Assembly: GCA_004005435.1 (NCBI GenBank)
Contig: RZWH01000009.1
Coordinates: forward strand, 1-64,000
Length of the DNA: 64,000 bases
Direction of reading: 5' to 3'
Origin: Rhodobacteraceae bacterium CCMM004
GTDB lineage: Bacteria > Pseudomonadota > Alphaproteobacteria > Rhodobacterales > Rhodobacteraceae
Below the pieces are notes generated by a model. It was given only the letters and a program-made list of their open reading frames with translations, was not told the origin of the DNA and made no database searches. The translations under genes were made by a program, and so were the position numbers. Of the stretch, positions 54,901 through 63,990 are shown piece by piece (the stretch's first letter is position 1; each line of letters starts with the position of its first letter).

Positions 54901-55920
54901 TTACACCGTCATCACGACGCGCCCGTCGATGCGGCCCTGGTCCATCCGCTCGAAGATGTCGTTGACGTTGTCGAGCGTGTCGGTGGCGTAGTGCGCCGCG
55001 ACCTTGCCCTCGGCGGCGAAGGCCAGGCATTCGGCCAGATCGGCGCGGGTGCCGACGATGGAGCCGCGGATCGTCTTGCGGTTCAGCACCACGTCGAAGA
55101 TGTTCAGCGGGAAGTCCCCGGGTGGGAGACCGACCAGGCTCATCGTTCCGCCGGGGGCCAGCATGTCGACGCCCTGCGCGAATGCGGCGTTGGACACGGC
55201 CGTGACCAATACGCCCTCCGCGCCGCCGAGCCGCGCGAGTTCGACCGCCGGGTCCTGGGTCGTGGCGTCGATGGCCGCCTCGGCGCCCAGCTTGCGCGCC
55301 AGTGCCAGCTTGTCCTCCGCCACGTCCACGGCGACGACGTGCAGGCCCATCGCGCGGGCATATTGCACCGCCAGGTGCCCCAGCCCTCCGATGCCGGAGA
55401 TCACCACGGTCTGGCCCGGGCGCAGGTCGCACTCCTTGAGCCCCTTGTAGACGGTCACGCCGGCGCAGAGGATCGGTGCGGCGGCGGCGAAGTCCAAACC
55501 GTCGGGCAGGTGCCCGACATAGGATGGATCGGCCGCCACATACTCGGCGAACCCGCCGTTGACGGTATAGCCGGTGTATTGCGGATCGGTCCGGCACAGG
55601 GTCTCCCAACCGGTCACGCAGGCGGAGCAATGCCCGCAAGCGTGGTGCAGCCAGGGCACGCCGACCCTATCCCCCTCCTTGACCGAGGTGACGCCGCGCC
55701 CGACTTCGGCGACAACGCCGACGCCCTCGTGCCCGGGGATGAAGGGCGGTTCGGGTTTCACCGGCCAGTCGCCGCGCGCCGCGTGCAGGTCGGTGTGGCA
55801 GACGCCGCAAGCCTCGACCTTGACCACGACCTGGCCCTCGGCCGCCGTGGGCTTCTCGACTTCGCGGATTTCCAGGGGTTCGGAGAACCCGGTCACGACG
55901 GCGGCTTTCATGGTGGGCAT
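54901..55920 (-). CDS. Zinc-dependent alcohol dehydrogenase (AdhP-like)
   Basis: The 339-residue MDR enzyme oxidises alcohols or reduces aldehydes with NAD(H). The catalytic zinc site is in EACGVCHTDLHAARGDWP and GHEGVGVV, the structural zinc cysteines in HACGHCSACVTGWETLC, and the cofactor motif is SGIGGLGHLAV. AAAGGAG precedes the ATG at 55920. It is encoded between the small HTH gene and the antiporter gene in one direction. Confidence 0.9.
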   Translation of the reverse strand: MPTMKAAVVTGFSEPLEIREVEKPTAAEGQVVVKVEACGVCHTDLHAARGDWPVKPEPPFIPGHEGVGVVAEVGRGVTSVKEGDRVGVPWLHHACGHCSACVTGWETLCRTDPQYTGYTVNGGFAEYVAADPSYVGHLPDGLDFAAAAPILCAGVTVYKGLKECDLRPGQTVVISGIGGLGHLAVQYARAMGLHVVAVDVAEDKLALARKLGAEAAIDATTQDPAVELARLGGAEGVLVTAVSNAAFAQGVDMLAPGGTMSLVGLPPGDFPLNIFDVVLNRKTIRGSIVGTRADLAECLAFAAEGKVAAHYATDTLDNVNDIFERMDQGRIDGRVVMTV

Positions 55921-56077
55921 TTGCGGGCTCCTTTGGGGTCGGGGGCGGGGTCGCGGTCGAGGGCGGCGGAACCCGGCGGCCAGAGCACCGGCGGGCTGTC
56001 GATGGCGAGAGGCCAGGCCGGACGAGGGGCGGCGGCCCCACCCGGCGCGGGGCCGTGCGGCGGGGCGTCGGCGCCGG

Positions 56078-56305
56078 TCATTGCGAGGTCGGGCCCGTCG
56101 GCGATCCGGTCTCGTCCCGCCAACTCGGCTCACGCGTCGCGTGCTCGTTGACGAAGGCCTCCAGGTCCTTGACTGCAACCCGGAACTCGCGCCCCAGCTT
56201 CACGGCCCGCAGCTCTTGCTGGTGGATCCAGGTGCGCACGGTCTGTTCGCGAACCTTCAACAGCTCCGCGATCTCCTGCGTGGTCAAGAACGGCTTGCTC
56301 AACAT
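56078..56305 (-). CDS. Small helix-turn-helix (excisionase/MerR-like) DNA-binding protein
   Basis: The 75-residue protein contains LTTQEIAELLKVREQTVRTW and ELRAVKLGREFRVAVKDLEA, a winged HTH of the excisionase family. GAGGGAG precedes the ATG. With no integrase, attachment site or phage gene nearby, it is more likely a local regulator of the adh-kef-usp genes than a phage excisionase. Confidence 0.8.
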   Translation of the reverse strand: MLSKPFLTTQEIAELLKVREQTVRTWIHQQELRAVKLGREFRVAVKDLEAFVNEHATREPSWRDETGSPTGPTSQ

Positions 56306-56649
56306 GTCGCTCCCTCAGATCTACTCCATCGTACACGCTGAGCGCACGTCAACCATCCCCAACGCATCTAAAGGTTCATTGACAGCAATCAATGGAGGTC
56401 CGGCGTTTTCAAGCGATCGGATCGGGGGACGGCGACGGATGCCACCCCCCCCGGAGCGGCTCCATGTGTGCCGGGAGCCAAGGCCGTCGCGTTGCCCGCA
56501 CGTGCGATGGTGCTGCCCAGCATGTCGCCGGGCAGAAGAAGGGGCTTGGGTGGATCAAGGGGTCGGCGGCGGCCAGGTCGGCGCGAGCACTCCTCCCGGC
56601 GGACCTTGCGCCGCCGAGAGTCCCGTCGCCCGCCGCTCGGGCGGAGGTC
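56306..56649. promoter_or_regulatory. Control region of the HTH-adh-kef-usp genes with FNR-like box
   Basis: TTGACAGCAATCAA at 56379-56392 matches the FNR consensus TTGAT-N4-ATCAA in nine of ten fixed positions, about 74 bases upstream of the HTH start codon. The rest of this 344-base gap shows no gene. Confidence 0.5.
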
Positions 56650-57567
56650 TCAGGCCGCGCTGGCTCGGGCGGTGAGGCCGAGGCCGTCCAGCACCGCCTC
56701 GACCCGCGCAGTCTCGTCGGCGTCGAGATCCAGGAGCGGCGCGCGGCAATACCCGCCCGGACGACCCAGGAGGTTCATCGCGCATTTCATGTTCGACGGG
56801 AACGTGCCGACCGCTCGCATCCCCTTGTCCAGTTGCGCGGTGCGGTGCTGCACTCGCCGCCCCTCCTCCAGCTTTGTGTCCTGGGCCAGGCGGGCCATGC
56901 CGATGGCCTCGCGCCCCATGACCTGCGATTCCATGCTTGAGACGTAGCCGGGGCAGCCCATCAGGATCGCGCCGAACCCGCGCTCGGCCGAGTGCCCGGC
57001 AAACACCTGGATCTTGTCGCCCGCGCTGGCCAGCGTCGCGACCAGTTCGTTGTAGTCGTTCGAGCTCTGTTTCAGCGCAACGATCCACTCCAGGTCGCAG
57101 ATTTCCGAGATGAAGGACGGGGACATGTTGATCCCGGTCCGCTTGGGCATGTTGTAGAGAAAGATCGGCACCTGCGCGGTGTCCGAGATCGCCTGGAAAT
57201 GCGCCTTGATCTCGCGCTCCTTGATCACCGCGTAGTAGGGCGGCATCACCAGCGCCCCGGCGCATCCCGCCGCAACCGCCGCCTTGGACAGCTCTGCGGT
57301 CTGCCGGGTCGACACGCCCGCGGTTCCGCCGATCACCGGCACCTCGCCGGCCTCGTCGGCGGCGAGGGCGAAGAGGTGCAGGCGCTCGTCAGGCGTGAGC
57401 GCCCACGCCTCGCCGGTGCAGCCCGCGACCACGATTCCGTCCGCGCCCTCGTCGATCATCAACGCGACGTTGGCGCGAAAGAGGTCCTCGTCGATCCCGC
57501 CCTCCTTGTCGAACGGGGTCGCGATGGCGACGAAGTTGCCGGACCAGTCGATCTTGCCGTCGTTCAT
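56650..57567 (-). CDS. Dihydrodipicolinate synthase-family lyase
   Basis: The 305-residue TIM-barrel protein has the Schiff-base lysine K166 (IVALKQSSND), the helper tyrosine Y138 (FLYNMPKRTG) and the carboxylate-binding GCTGE (about 49-53). Members cleave or dehydrate keto acids or imines, for example pyrroline-hydroxycarboxylate deaminase in hydroxyproline breakdown or keto-deoxy sugar acid dehydratases. TGTCGACA lies 44 bases upstream of its start. The three-subunit dehydrogenase in the same direction makes an imino acid route plausible. Confidence 0.85.
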   Translation of the reverse strand: MNDGKIDWSGNFVAIATPFDKEGGIDEDLFRANVALMIDEGADGIVVAGCTGEAWALTPDERLHLFALAADEAGEVPVIGGTAGVSTRQTAELSKAAVAAGCAGALVMPPYYAVIKEREIKAHFQAISDTAQVPIFLYNMPKRTGINMSPSFISEICDLEWIVALKQSSNDYNELVATLASAGDKIQVFAGHSAERGFGAILMGCPGYVSSMESQVMGREAIGMARLAQDTKLEEGRRVQHRTAQLDKGMRAVGTFPSNMKCAMNLLGRPGGYCRAPLLDLDADETARVEAVLDGLGLTARASAA

Positions 57568-57610
57568 CTCAGGGTCTCCTCAGTGGGGGGGGGCGCAACG
57601 GCCACATTTC

Positions 57611-57618
57611 TGTCGACA
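57611..57618. promoter_or_regulatory. TGTCGACA operator candidate upstream of the DHDPS-family gene
   Basis: TGTCGACA with flanks CATTTC and GTATGC lies in the gap between the aminotransferase stop and the lyase start. An almost identical site (CATTTTTGTCGACAGT) is at 63985-64000 before the enolase-superfamily gene. The FadR-type regulator at 62094 is the likely binder. Confidence 0.5.
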
Positions 57619-57662
57619 GTATGCAATATTTCGAGCCGCAGCAAGTGAGGCCGGGCGGCTTT

Positions 57663-59015
57663 TCAGAGGGTCAGAACCTCGGCAATCGCCGCCACCAGCG
57701 CGTCGATCTCGTCCTTGCGGGTCACCGCTGATACGCAGCCCGCGAGACCGGTGGTGAGGACGAAGCCACGGTTGAGCAGGGCGAGCGAGGCCAGCGCCTC
57801 CCACTCCTTGTCGGCCACGGCAGCGTCGGCGTAGTCGCGGATCGGGCCGGCCGCCGCCGTCAGCTTGAACAGCGAGCCCGCGCCGGTGACGGTGAGCGGC
57901 AGACCCGCGGTCGCGGCGGACAGGCGCCGCCGCACGGTCGCGCCCATGGCGTTCATCGCGGCAAAGGTCTCGGGCGTCAGCCGCGTCAGCGTTGCCAGTC
58001 CCGCAGCAGCCGTGGTGGGATTGCCGTTGTAAGTGCCCGCATGGGCGACGCGGTCGGGCCGGTCGGGCGCCGACAGATCCAGGATGTCGGCCCGCCCCGC
58101 AACGGCGCCACCGGGAAAGCCCCCGGCGATGACCTTGCCCAGAGTGACCAGGTCGGGGACGACGCCCAGCGTCCCCTGGGCGCCGCGATAGCCCAAGCGG
58201 AACGCGATGACCTCGTCGAAGATCAGCGCCGCACCGTGCCGGTCGCAGAGCCGCCGTGCCGCGGTCAGGAACGCGGGCTCCGGCAGGATCAGCCCCATGC
58301 GGTTCGCCACGGGCTCGATCAGCAGGGCGGCGATCTGGCCGCCGCGGTCGGCGAACGCCCGCTCCAGCGTCTCGGGGTCGTTGAAGGGCACGACGCCGAC
58401 GCGGCCCGCGTGCCCGGCCAGACCGGCGGTATCGGCCACAGGCGCCGATCCCACGGCCGCCTCCGGGGCGATCGACCAGCTCACGTCGTCGTAGGAGCCG
58501 TGATAGCTGCCCTCGCATTTCAGGATCAGCGACCGGCCCGTCGCAGCCCTGGCCAGGCGGACGGCCATCATCACCGCCTCGCTCCCCGAGTTTGTGAACC
58601 GCACCCGTTCGGCGCAGGGGAGGCGCCCGATCAGGAGATCTGCGAGGGCCAGTTCGGTCTCGGTGGGTCCGAAATACGCCGACCCCCGCGCCACCTGCGC
58701 GGTCGCGGCGGCCACCACTTCGGGCGCCGCATGGCCCAGAGGCAGCGCCGTGGCGTTGAACCAGAAGTCGGTGAGCCTCTGCCCGTCCGCGTCGATCAGC
58801 CGCGTGCCCAGGGCTTCGACGATGAAGGGCGTGTAAGGCGTGCGATAGATCGCGTCGCGGGTGAACCCGCCCGGAAACGCCTCGGACGCGCGGGCAAAGA
58901 GTGCGGCCGACCGGGGCGTTCGGCGGCGATACTCGGCCAGGATGTCGTCGTGCCGTGCCTTGAGCGCGGCATAGAACCCGCCGTCGGCGGTCGTCGGCGC
59001 GGGGCGGTCGGTCAT
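57663..59015 (-). CDS. Class III aminotransferase (GSA aminomutase-like)
   Basis: The 450-residue PLP enzyme has the phosphate-binding GSE (144-146), D267 in IFDEVIAFR that contacts the pyridine nitrogen, and the PLP lysine K294 in TLGKVIAGGF. It resembles glutamate-1-semialdehyde aminomutase-type enzymes that often act in catabolic clusters as transaminases. The start at 59015 gives family length, but its ribosome binding site is weak. It lies 73 bases after the FAD subunit gene and probably belongs to that operon. Confidence 0.85.
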   Translation of the reverse strand: MTDRPAPTTADGGFYAALKARHDDILAEYRRRTPRSAALFARASEAFPGGFTRDAIYRTPYTPFIVEALGTRLIDADGQRLTDFWFNATALPLGHAAPEVVAAATAQVARGSAYFGPTETELALADLLIGRLPCAERVRFTNSGSEAVMMAVRLARAATGRSLILKCEGSYHGSYDDVSWSIAPEAAVGSAPVADTAGLAGHAGRVGVVPFNDPETLERAFADRGGQIAALLIEPVANRMGLILPEPAFLTAARRLCDRHGAALIFDEVIAFRLGYRGAQGTLGVVPDLVTLGKVIAGGFPGGAVAGRADILDLSAPDRPDRVAHAGTYNGNPTTAAAGLATLTRLTPETFAAMNAMGATVRRRLSAATAGLPLTVTGAGSLFKLTAAAGPIRDYADAAVADKEWEALASLALLNRGFVLTTGLAGCVSAVTRKDEIDALVAAIAEVLTL

Positions 59016-59088
59016 GCGGTTCTGCGGCGCGGGCACCAGGGATCCTCCGGCGCCGATGGTCGTGCATCGGGGCCGTCGCTGGCAAGGG

Positions 59089-60234
59089 TCATGCGCCGTC
59101 GGGCGCGACCAGCCGCGCAGGATCGAAGAGCGGCATCTCTGGCGCGCGGCCCAGGATGCGGTCGGCCAGGAGTTGCGCGATGTAGGGCCCAATGGTGAAG
59201 CCGCCCCGCACGCAGGCCAGGACATAGGCGTCGTCCCGCCCCGGCACCGGTCCAGCGAGGGGCAGGCCGTCTGGCGCGCTGCCCTCCAGCCCCGCCCAGG
59301 CCCGCACCACCCGCGCGCCCCGCAGCGCCGGCACGGCATGGGCGGCCAGGCGCAGGTTACCGACCAGGTTCTCGGGCAGGATGTCGTGGGCGCCGGTCTC
59401 GGGGTCGCCGCGCCCCTGCCAACCCCCGCCGATCAGGACGGTGCCGTTCGCCGCCTGCTTGAGCGTCAGAAGGCCCGTGGCGGCGCCGATCACCCGGCGG
59501 ACGGTCTGAGGCATCCGCTCGGTCACCGCGACCTGGTTGACCCGGCAGGTCACCGGGATGTCCACGCCGTATGCTTGAGACAGCAGCGCCTCGGTCCAGG
59601 CGCCGCCGCAGATCGCCACCCGGGCGGCGCGCAGGGTGCCGCGGTCGGTCACGATGTCGGTCCCGCTCCCGCCGGGCACGATGCGGTCCACGGCGCAGTG
59701 CTCGTGGACCCGCACGCCCGCGGCCGCCAGCGCCCGCCGCATCGCCCGGCCGAGCAGATAGCTTCCGGCGTAGCCGTCGACGGGGCAGAAGCTCGCCAGC
59801 ACCGGCGCCGCGGACAGGCCCGGCTCCAACTCCCGCGCGCGGTTCGGTCCCACGATCTCGATGGGCGCGCCGCGGTCGGCCCGCGCCGTCATGCGGGTCG
59901 TCAGCGTCTCGGCCTCGTCGTCGGTGAAGGCCAGGGCCAGCCCCCCAACCTCGCGAAACCCCAGATCGTCGCCCAGCCAGTCGCCCGCCGTGCGCCACAG
60001 GTCGAGGCCGCGGAGGGCGTAGGGGATCAGCTCCTCGCGCTTGATCTGCACCGAAAGCGTGCCGGCGTTGACCCCCGACGCGGCCATGCACAGCCCCTGG
60101 CGATCCACGAGCACCACGCGCTGACCGGCCCGCGCCAGCCGGTGCGCAACGACGCAGCCCATGATTCCGCCGCCCACGACGGCGGTGTCGGCCGGACTGT
60201 CGAGCGACTGGGTCTGCGAGACGGCGGCGGTCAT
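59089..60234 (-). CDS. FAD-dependent amino/imino acid dehydrogenase, beta subunit (DAO fold)
   Basis: The 381-residue protein has a DAO-type FAD fold, TAVVGGGIMGCVVAHRLARA, and the C-terminal AWAGLEGSAPDGLPLAGPVP. It resembles the catalytic small flavoprotein of heterotrimeric octopine/nopaline, hydroxyproline and HcnC-type dehydrogenases. The start overlaps the alpha subunit stop by ATGA. It likely oxidises an amine next to a carboxylate. Confidence 0.85.
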   Translation of the reverse strand: MTAAVSQTQSLDSPADTAVVGGGIMGCVVAHRLARAGQRVVLVDRQGLCMAASGVNAGTLSVQIKREELIPYALRGLDLWRTAGDWLGDDLGFREVGGLALAFTDDEAETLTTRMTARADRGAPIEIVGPNRARELEPGLSAAPVLASFCPVDGYAGSYLLGRAMRRALAAAGVRVHEHCAVDRIVPGGSGTDIVTDRGTLRAARVAICGGAWTEALLSQAYGVDIPVTCRVNQVAVTERMPQTVRRVIGAATGLLTLKQAANGTVLIGGGWQGRGDPETGAHDILPENLVGNLRLAAHAVPALRGARVVRAWAGLEGSAPDGLPLAGPVPGRDDAYVLACVRGGFTIGPYIAQLLADRILGRAPEMPLFDPARLVAPDGA

Positions 60235-61646
60235 CGCGGCTCGAACGTCGGTTTGGGGATGTCGGCATAGCCGAAGTCGCCCAGCAGCGTCTCCATCGGC
60301 ACCGGCCGCAGCGGCGGGCGGACGGTCCAGCGCCCCACCGCGCCGCGGTCGACGCCGTGGCACGCGGCAAGGATCCCCGCCGCGACCTCGCCGCAGAGGC
60401 GGCCCTGGCAGGGACCCATGCCGCAGCGGGTGGCCGACTTGAGTTGGTTGACGTCGCGCGCGCCGGCGGCTGCGGCGGCCTCGATGGCGGCGCGGTCCAC
60501 GTCCTCGCAGCGGCAGACCACGGTGTCGCCGGTGACCTGGCCCAAGAGACCCGGGCGCGGCGCCATCGCCGCCGCGACGGCCCGACCGACCCGCGCCGCA
60601 CGGTCGCGGGCGCGGCGGAGCGGGCGGGCGGCGCGGTGGAACGTGGCGTCGTCGAGCGCCCCGGCGTCGTGCGCCGCGGTCAGCCCGGCCAGGCGCCCGG
60701 CCTGGGCGGCGGCTTCCGCCCCAGCCAGGCCGGTGCCGTCCCCGGCGAGGTAGAGCCCCTCGACCGAACTGCGCTGCACGGCGTCGGTGACCGGCACGCG
60801 GCTGCCGCTGTCCGCATCGTCCCTCAGGGCTGCACCCAACGCCGCGGCGATGTCCGTGGCCGGGATCAGGCCGTGGCCCATCGCGACGGCGCTGGCGGTG
60901 ACCGTCCGGTGACCGTCCGGGCGGGGCCGCCAGCCTGCGTCGACCGGCGCCAGGCGGACCGCGGCAACCCTGTCCTCCCCGGTGATCGACACGATCGTAT
61001 GGCGGAACAGGATGGGCACTCGGGCGGCGCGGATCCGCGCCATCCAGCCCACCCCCTGGCGCAACAAGGCGGGCCGCGTCGCCAGCGCCGGGAGTCGTCG
61101 GAGCCAGTCTCCGGGCGCCGCGAGGTCCGCCACCGCGGCGACGGCGGCACCCGCGCCGACCAGTCCGGCGGCCACGGCATAGACCAGCGGCCCGACCCCA
61201 GCGACCACCGTGGGACCGGCGGGATGCGTCCCGTGCGCCTTGAGCAGGATGGTCGCCGCGGCCAGGCCGATGACGCCGGGCGTCGCCGCCCCCGGCACCG
61301 GCACGATCCGCTCCACCGTGCCGGTGGCCAGGACGAGGCGGGGCGCCGACAACCGCTCGGACCCGCCCGGCGACAGGCACGACACGGAGAACCCCGGGGC
61401 CACATGCCAGACGCTCCGCCCCGGCAGATGCACGACCGCACTCGCCGCCAGACGCGCGCGCAGCGCCGCCCCCTCGGCGGTGCCGTTCAGCCCCGGATGC
61501 GCGGGTGCGCGGTGGACCTGACCCCCGGCGGCGGCGTTTTCGTCCACCAGCCCGACCTTCAGGCCGCGGCCCGCCGCCTCTAGCGCAGCGGCGGCCCCGG
61601 CGGGACCGGCACCGACGACCAGGAGGTCGAAGTCGCGCCCGCTCAC
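60231..61646 (-). CDS. FAD/Fe-S dehydrogenase, alpha subunit (HcnB/OoxA-like)
   Basis: The 471-residue protein starts at GTG 61646. It has a dinucleotide fold FDLLVVGAGPAGAAAALEAA, a second nucleotide domain, and a C-terminal BFD-like [2Fe-2S] segment VVCRCEDVD and ATRCGMGPCQGRLC. It is the large flavoprotein of the heterotrimer and passes electrons between the catalytic subunit and the ferredoxin-like subunit. GTGA overlap with the gamma gene indicates coupling. Confidence 0.85.
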   Translation of the reverse strand: MSGRDFDLLVVGAGPAGAAAALEAAGRGLKVGLVDENAAAGGQVHRAPAHPGLNGTAEGAALRARLAASAVVHLPGRSVWHVAPGFSVSCLSPGGSERLSAPRLVLATGTVERIVPVPGAATPGVIGLAAATILLKAHGTHPAGPTVVAGVGPLVYAVAAGLVGAGAAVAAVADLAAPGDWLRRLPALATRPALLRQGVGWMARIRAARVPILFRHTIVSITGEDRVAAVRLAPVDAGWRPRPDGHRTVTASAVAMGHGLIPATDIAAALGAALRDDADSGSRVPVTDAVQRSSVEGLYLAGDGTGLAGAEAAAQAGRLAGLTAAHDAGALDDATFHRAARPLRRARDRAARVGRAVAAAMAPRPGLLGQVTGDTVVCRCEDVDRAAIEAAAAAGARDVNQLKSATRCGMGPCQGRLCGEVAAGILAACHGVDRGAVGRWTVRPPLRPVPMETLLGDFGYADIPKPTFEPR

Positions 61647-61945
61647 GGACCCCCCCCGTCGGTCAGCCACACCTCCATCCCGTCGCGCACGGCCACCAGG
61701 CACGTCGGGCGCCGCCGTCCGTCGACCAGGGCGACGCATTGCTGGCACGTGCCCATCAGGCACACCAGGCCGCGCGGCCGCCCAGCGGGCGACACGCCCA
61801 GCGCCAGGCGGCCGGACGCGGCGAGGGCGGTGGCCAGGCACTCCCCCGCCACCGCCGAGACCGCCACGCCGTCCACGACAAGGACACAGCGGGGCGCGAC
61901 ATCGAGCGCGGGTGCGCGCACCCAGAGCGGGCCGTCAGCGGACAT
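61643..61945 (-). CDS. (2Fe-2S)-binding subunit of the dehydrogenase (HcnA-like)
   Basis: The 100-residue protein has the cluster cysteines C62, C67, C70 and C82 (VCLMGTCQQC and TC) of small Fer2_4-type subunits. It is the first gene of the heterotrimer operon and is divergent from the FadR-type regulator. Together with the alpha and beta subunits it forms an HcnABC/OoxABC/hydroxyproline dehydrogenase-type enzyme. Confidence 0.85.
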   Translation of the reverse strand: MSADGPLWVRAPALDVAPRCVLVVDGVAVSAVAGECLATALAASGRLALGVSPAGRPRGLVCLMGTCQQCVALVDGRRRPTCLVAVRDGMEVWLTDGGGP

Positions 61946-62093
61946 CGGAGCGGCCGCGTGGAGGCTGACCCGGCCGCGCGGGGGACGCGTCGACGGCCTC
62001 TGCCCGGGCGGTTATCGGTGCGCCAGCTTGGCCTGGGCCGCTTTTTTTGCCATTAGAGCGGGAGCCGGAGTGCGAACGGCGCGGGAGGACGGT

Positions 62094-62819
62094 ATGGGCG
62101 GCAAGCCGACGGGCAAGAGCGGGACGGCGCGATCCGCCAGGGACGATGCGGCGTTCTCGGGTCAGGCGCCGATCAAGCGCCAGGTCCTGTCCGTCCAGGT
62201 CTCGGAGATGATCGTGCAGGGCCTGGTCGACGGGCGGCTCAAGCCCGGTCAGCGGCTGGTCGAGACCGACATCGCCGATGCTCTGGGCGTCAGCCGCTCG
62301 CCGATCCGCGAGGCGTTGTCGGAGCTGACCCAACTCGGCGTCGTGACCCGCGAGCCCGGCCGCGGCTGCCGCATCCGCGAATGGTCGCGCGCGGATCTCG
62401 AAGACATGTTCGGCGTGCGCGGAGTGCTGGAGGGCTATGCCGCGGAACTGGCCGCCCAGAACATGACCCCCGCCGTCCAAAGCGCGTTTCAGAAGATCAT
62501 CGCGCGGATGCACACCGCGGCGGCGCGCGACGACTATGTGGGGATGATCGACCTGGATCTGGAGTTTCACGAGTTGCTCTGGTCGCTGTCGGGCAACCGT
62601 CTCCTGCAATCGGTGCTGGAGGGTCTCAGCCAGCAGTTCCGCCTTTTCCTGACCATGAACTGGCGGTTCCACGGCGGGTTGAAGGACGTCCCAGGCAATC
62701 ACGAGCGTCTCCTCGACGGGATCATCAGCGGCGAGCCCGCACAGGTGCGCACGGCCATGGACGAGCATGTCGTCGTGATGCAGATGATGACCACCCCCCG
62801 CGAGACCTCCGGTCCCTGA
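62094..62819 (+). CDS. FadR-type GntR-family regulator
   Basis: The 241-residue protein has a winged helix (GQRLVETDIADALGVSRSPI, REALSELTQLGVVTREPGRG) and an FCD effector domain (LDLEFHELLWSLSGNRLLQS). GGGAGGA precedes the ATG at 62094. It sits between the dehydrogenase operon (divergent) and the enolase-superfamily gene (convergent), and it is the natural candidate for binding the two TGTCGACA sites. Confidence 0.85.
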   Translation: MGGKPTGKSGTARSARDDAAFSGQAPIKRQVLSVQVSEMIVQGLVDGRLKPGQRLVETDIADALGVSRSPIREALSELTQLGVVTREPGRGCRIREWSRADLEDMFGVRGVLEGYAAELAAQNMTPAVQSAFQKIIARMHTAAARDDYVGMIDLDLEFHELLWSLSGNRLLQSVLEGLSQQFRLFLTMNWRFHGGLKDVPGNHERLLDGIISGEPAQVRTAMDEHVVVMQMMTTPRETSGP

Positions 62820-62842
62820 GACCCGGCTGCGCAGCTGCGGAC

Positions 62843-63970
62843 TCAGTCCCCGCCCGGCGTCCATCTGAACCGCTCGACGGTGTCGCGGTCGAGCTCGATG
62901 CCCAGGCCGGGGCCCGTGGGGACCTGCACGTGGCCGTCGACCTGACGGATCGGCGCGACCAGGAGGTCGGTCTTGAGCGGATTGTCGGTGGCATTGAACT
63001 CCAGGTAGTGCGGCCGCTTGAAGCTGGCCAGGCAATGGGCGGTGGCGGCGACCAGGATGTCGCTGGCCCAGCAATGCGGAATCACCTCGACGCCCCGGGC
63101 CTCGGCCAATGCGGCGATGCGCATGGTTTCTGTGATCCCGCCGCAGCGGGCGACATCGGGTTGGATGATGCGCAACCCGCCACGCTCCATCAGATCGCGG
63201 AAGCCGTGGCGCGTCGTTTCCTTCTCGCCGGTGGCGATGGGGGTGCGCGAGCGGTCGGTCAGCCGGGCAAAGCCGTCCAGGTCGTCGGGCGATAGGGGCT
63301 CTTCGAGGAACGCGACGCCATGCTCGGCCAGCGCGTCGCCCAGCCACAGCGCGTCCTCCAAGGGGACGGGCGTGCCCATGTCGATCATGATGTCCGGCCC
63401 GTCGCCGAGCGCCTCGCGCACCGCGGCCACCCATTTGACGTCGCTGCGCACGTCGTTGCCCAGCTTGCCCCAGCCGAACTTCATCGCGGTGAAGCCCGCA
63501 TCGCGGTGCCGCTGGGCGAGGTCCAGGATCGCCGGCACGTCCTTGGGCGTCAGGTCCGAGGCGTAGCAGCGCAGCCGCTCGGTCGTCGCCCCGCCCAAGA
63601 GCGCATGGACGGGCTGCTCGCAGGATTTGCCCAGGATGTCCCAGAGCGCCATGTCGATGGCGCTGATCGCGTGGACGACGACGCCGCGGCGTCCGTAAGT
63701 GCAGCTGTGGTGATACATCTTCTCCCACAGGGCGGTGACGCGGGTGGGGTCTTCGCCGATGAGCATCTGGCGCAAGCCCTGGCCGGTGAGCTGCGAGACC
63801 GGCGCGTCGATGACCGCCTTGAGCACCAGGGGCACCGTATGCGCCTCGCCCAGCCCGGTGATGCCCGCGTCGGTGTGGACCTCGACGATCAGCGTGTCCT
63901 GCAATCCATCGCCGTTCGGATGGACCTCCGGCAGACGGAGAATGGTGGTCTGAATATCGGTGATCTTCAT
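62843..63970 (-). CDS. Mandelate racemase/enolase-superfamily protein
   Basis: The 375-residue protein has the superfamily metal ligands D197 (IMIDMG), E223 (LEEPL) and E249 (ATGEKE), K164 in AMKFGWG as one catalytic base and D272-H299 (IIQPDVARCGG and IPHCWAS) as the other. This is the mandelate racemase-type arrangement of acid sugar dehydratases and some racemases/epimerases. ATG 63970 is preferred, with GTG 63982 as an alternative; neither shows a clear ribosome binding site. The next operator-like site is at 63991. Confidence 0.85.
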   Translation of the reverse strand: MKITDIQTTILRLPEVHPNGDGLQDTLIVEVHTDAGITGLGEAHTVPLVLKAVIDAPVSQLTGQGLRQMLIGEDPTRVTALWEKMYHHSCTYGRRGVVVHAISAIDMALWDILGKSCEQPVHALLGGATTERLRCYASDLTPKDVPAILDLAQRHRDAGFTAMKFGWGKLGNDVRSDVKWVAAVREALGDGPDIMIDMGTPVPLEDALWLGDALAEHGVAFLEEPLSPDDLDGFARLTDRSRTPIATGEKETTRHGFRDLMERGGLRIIQPDVARCGGITETMRIAALAEARGVEVIPHCWASDILVAATAHCLASFKRPHYLEFNATDNPLKTDLLVAPIRQVDGHVQVPTGPGLGIELDRDTVERFRWTPGGD

Positions 63971-63990
63971 CCGGTCACGCACGCCATTTT

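Noticed and set aside
52175-55639. Open frame of more than 1100 codons covering Usp, antiporter and part of adh
   Set aside because: Only its last 326 codons are a gene (Usp); the rest is an out-of-frame reading of the antiporter and dehydrogenase genes.
56078-56305. Excisionase-like HTH gene as a sign of a prophage or integrative element
   Set aside because: No integrase, attachment repeat, tRNA or phage gene is seen nearby; the HTH type is also common in ordinary regulators.
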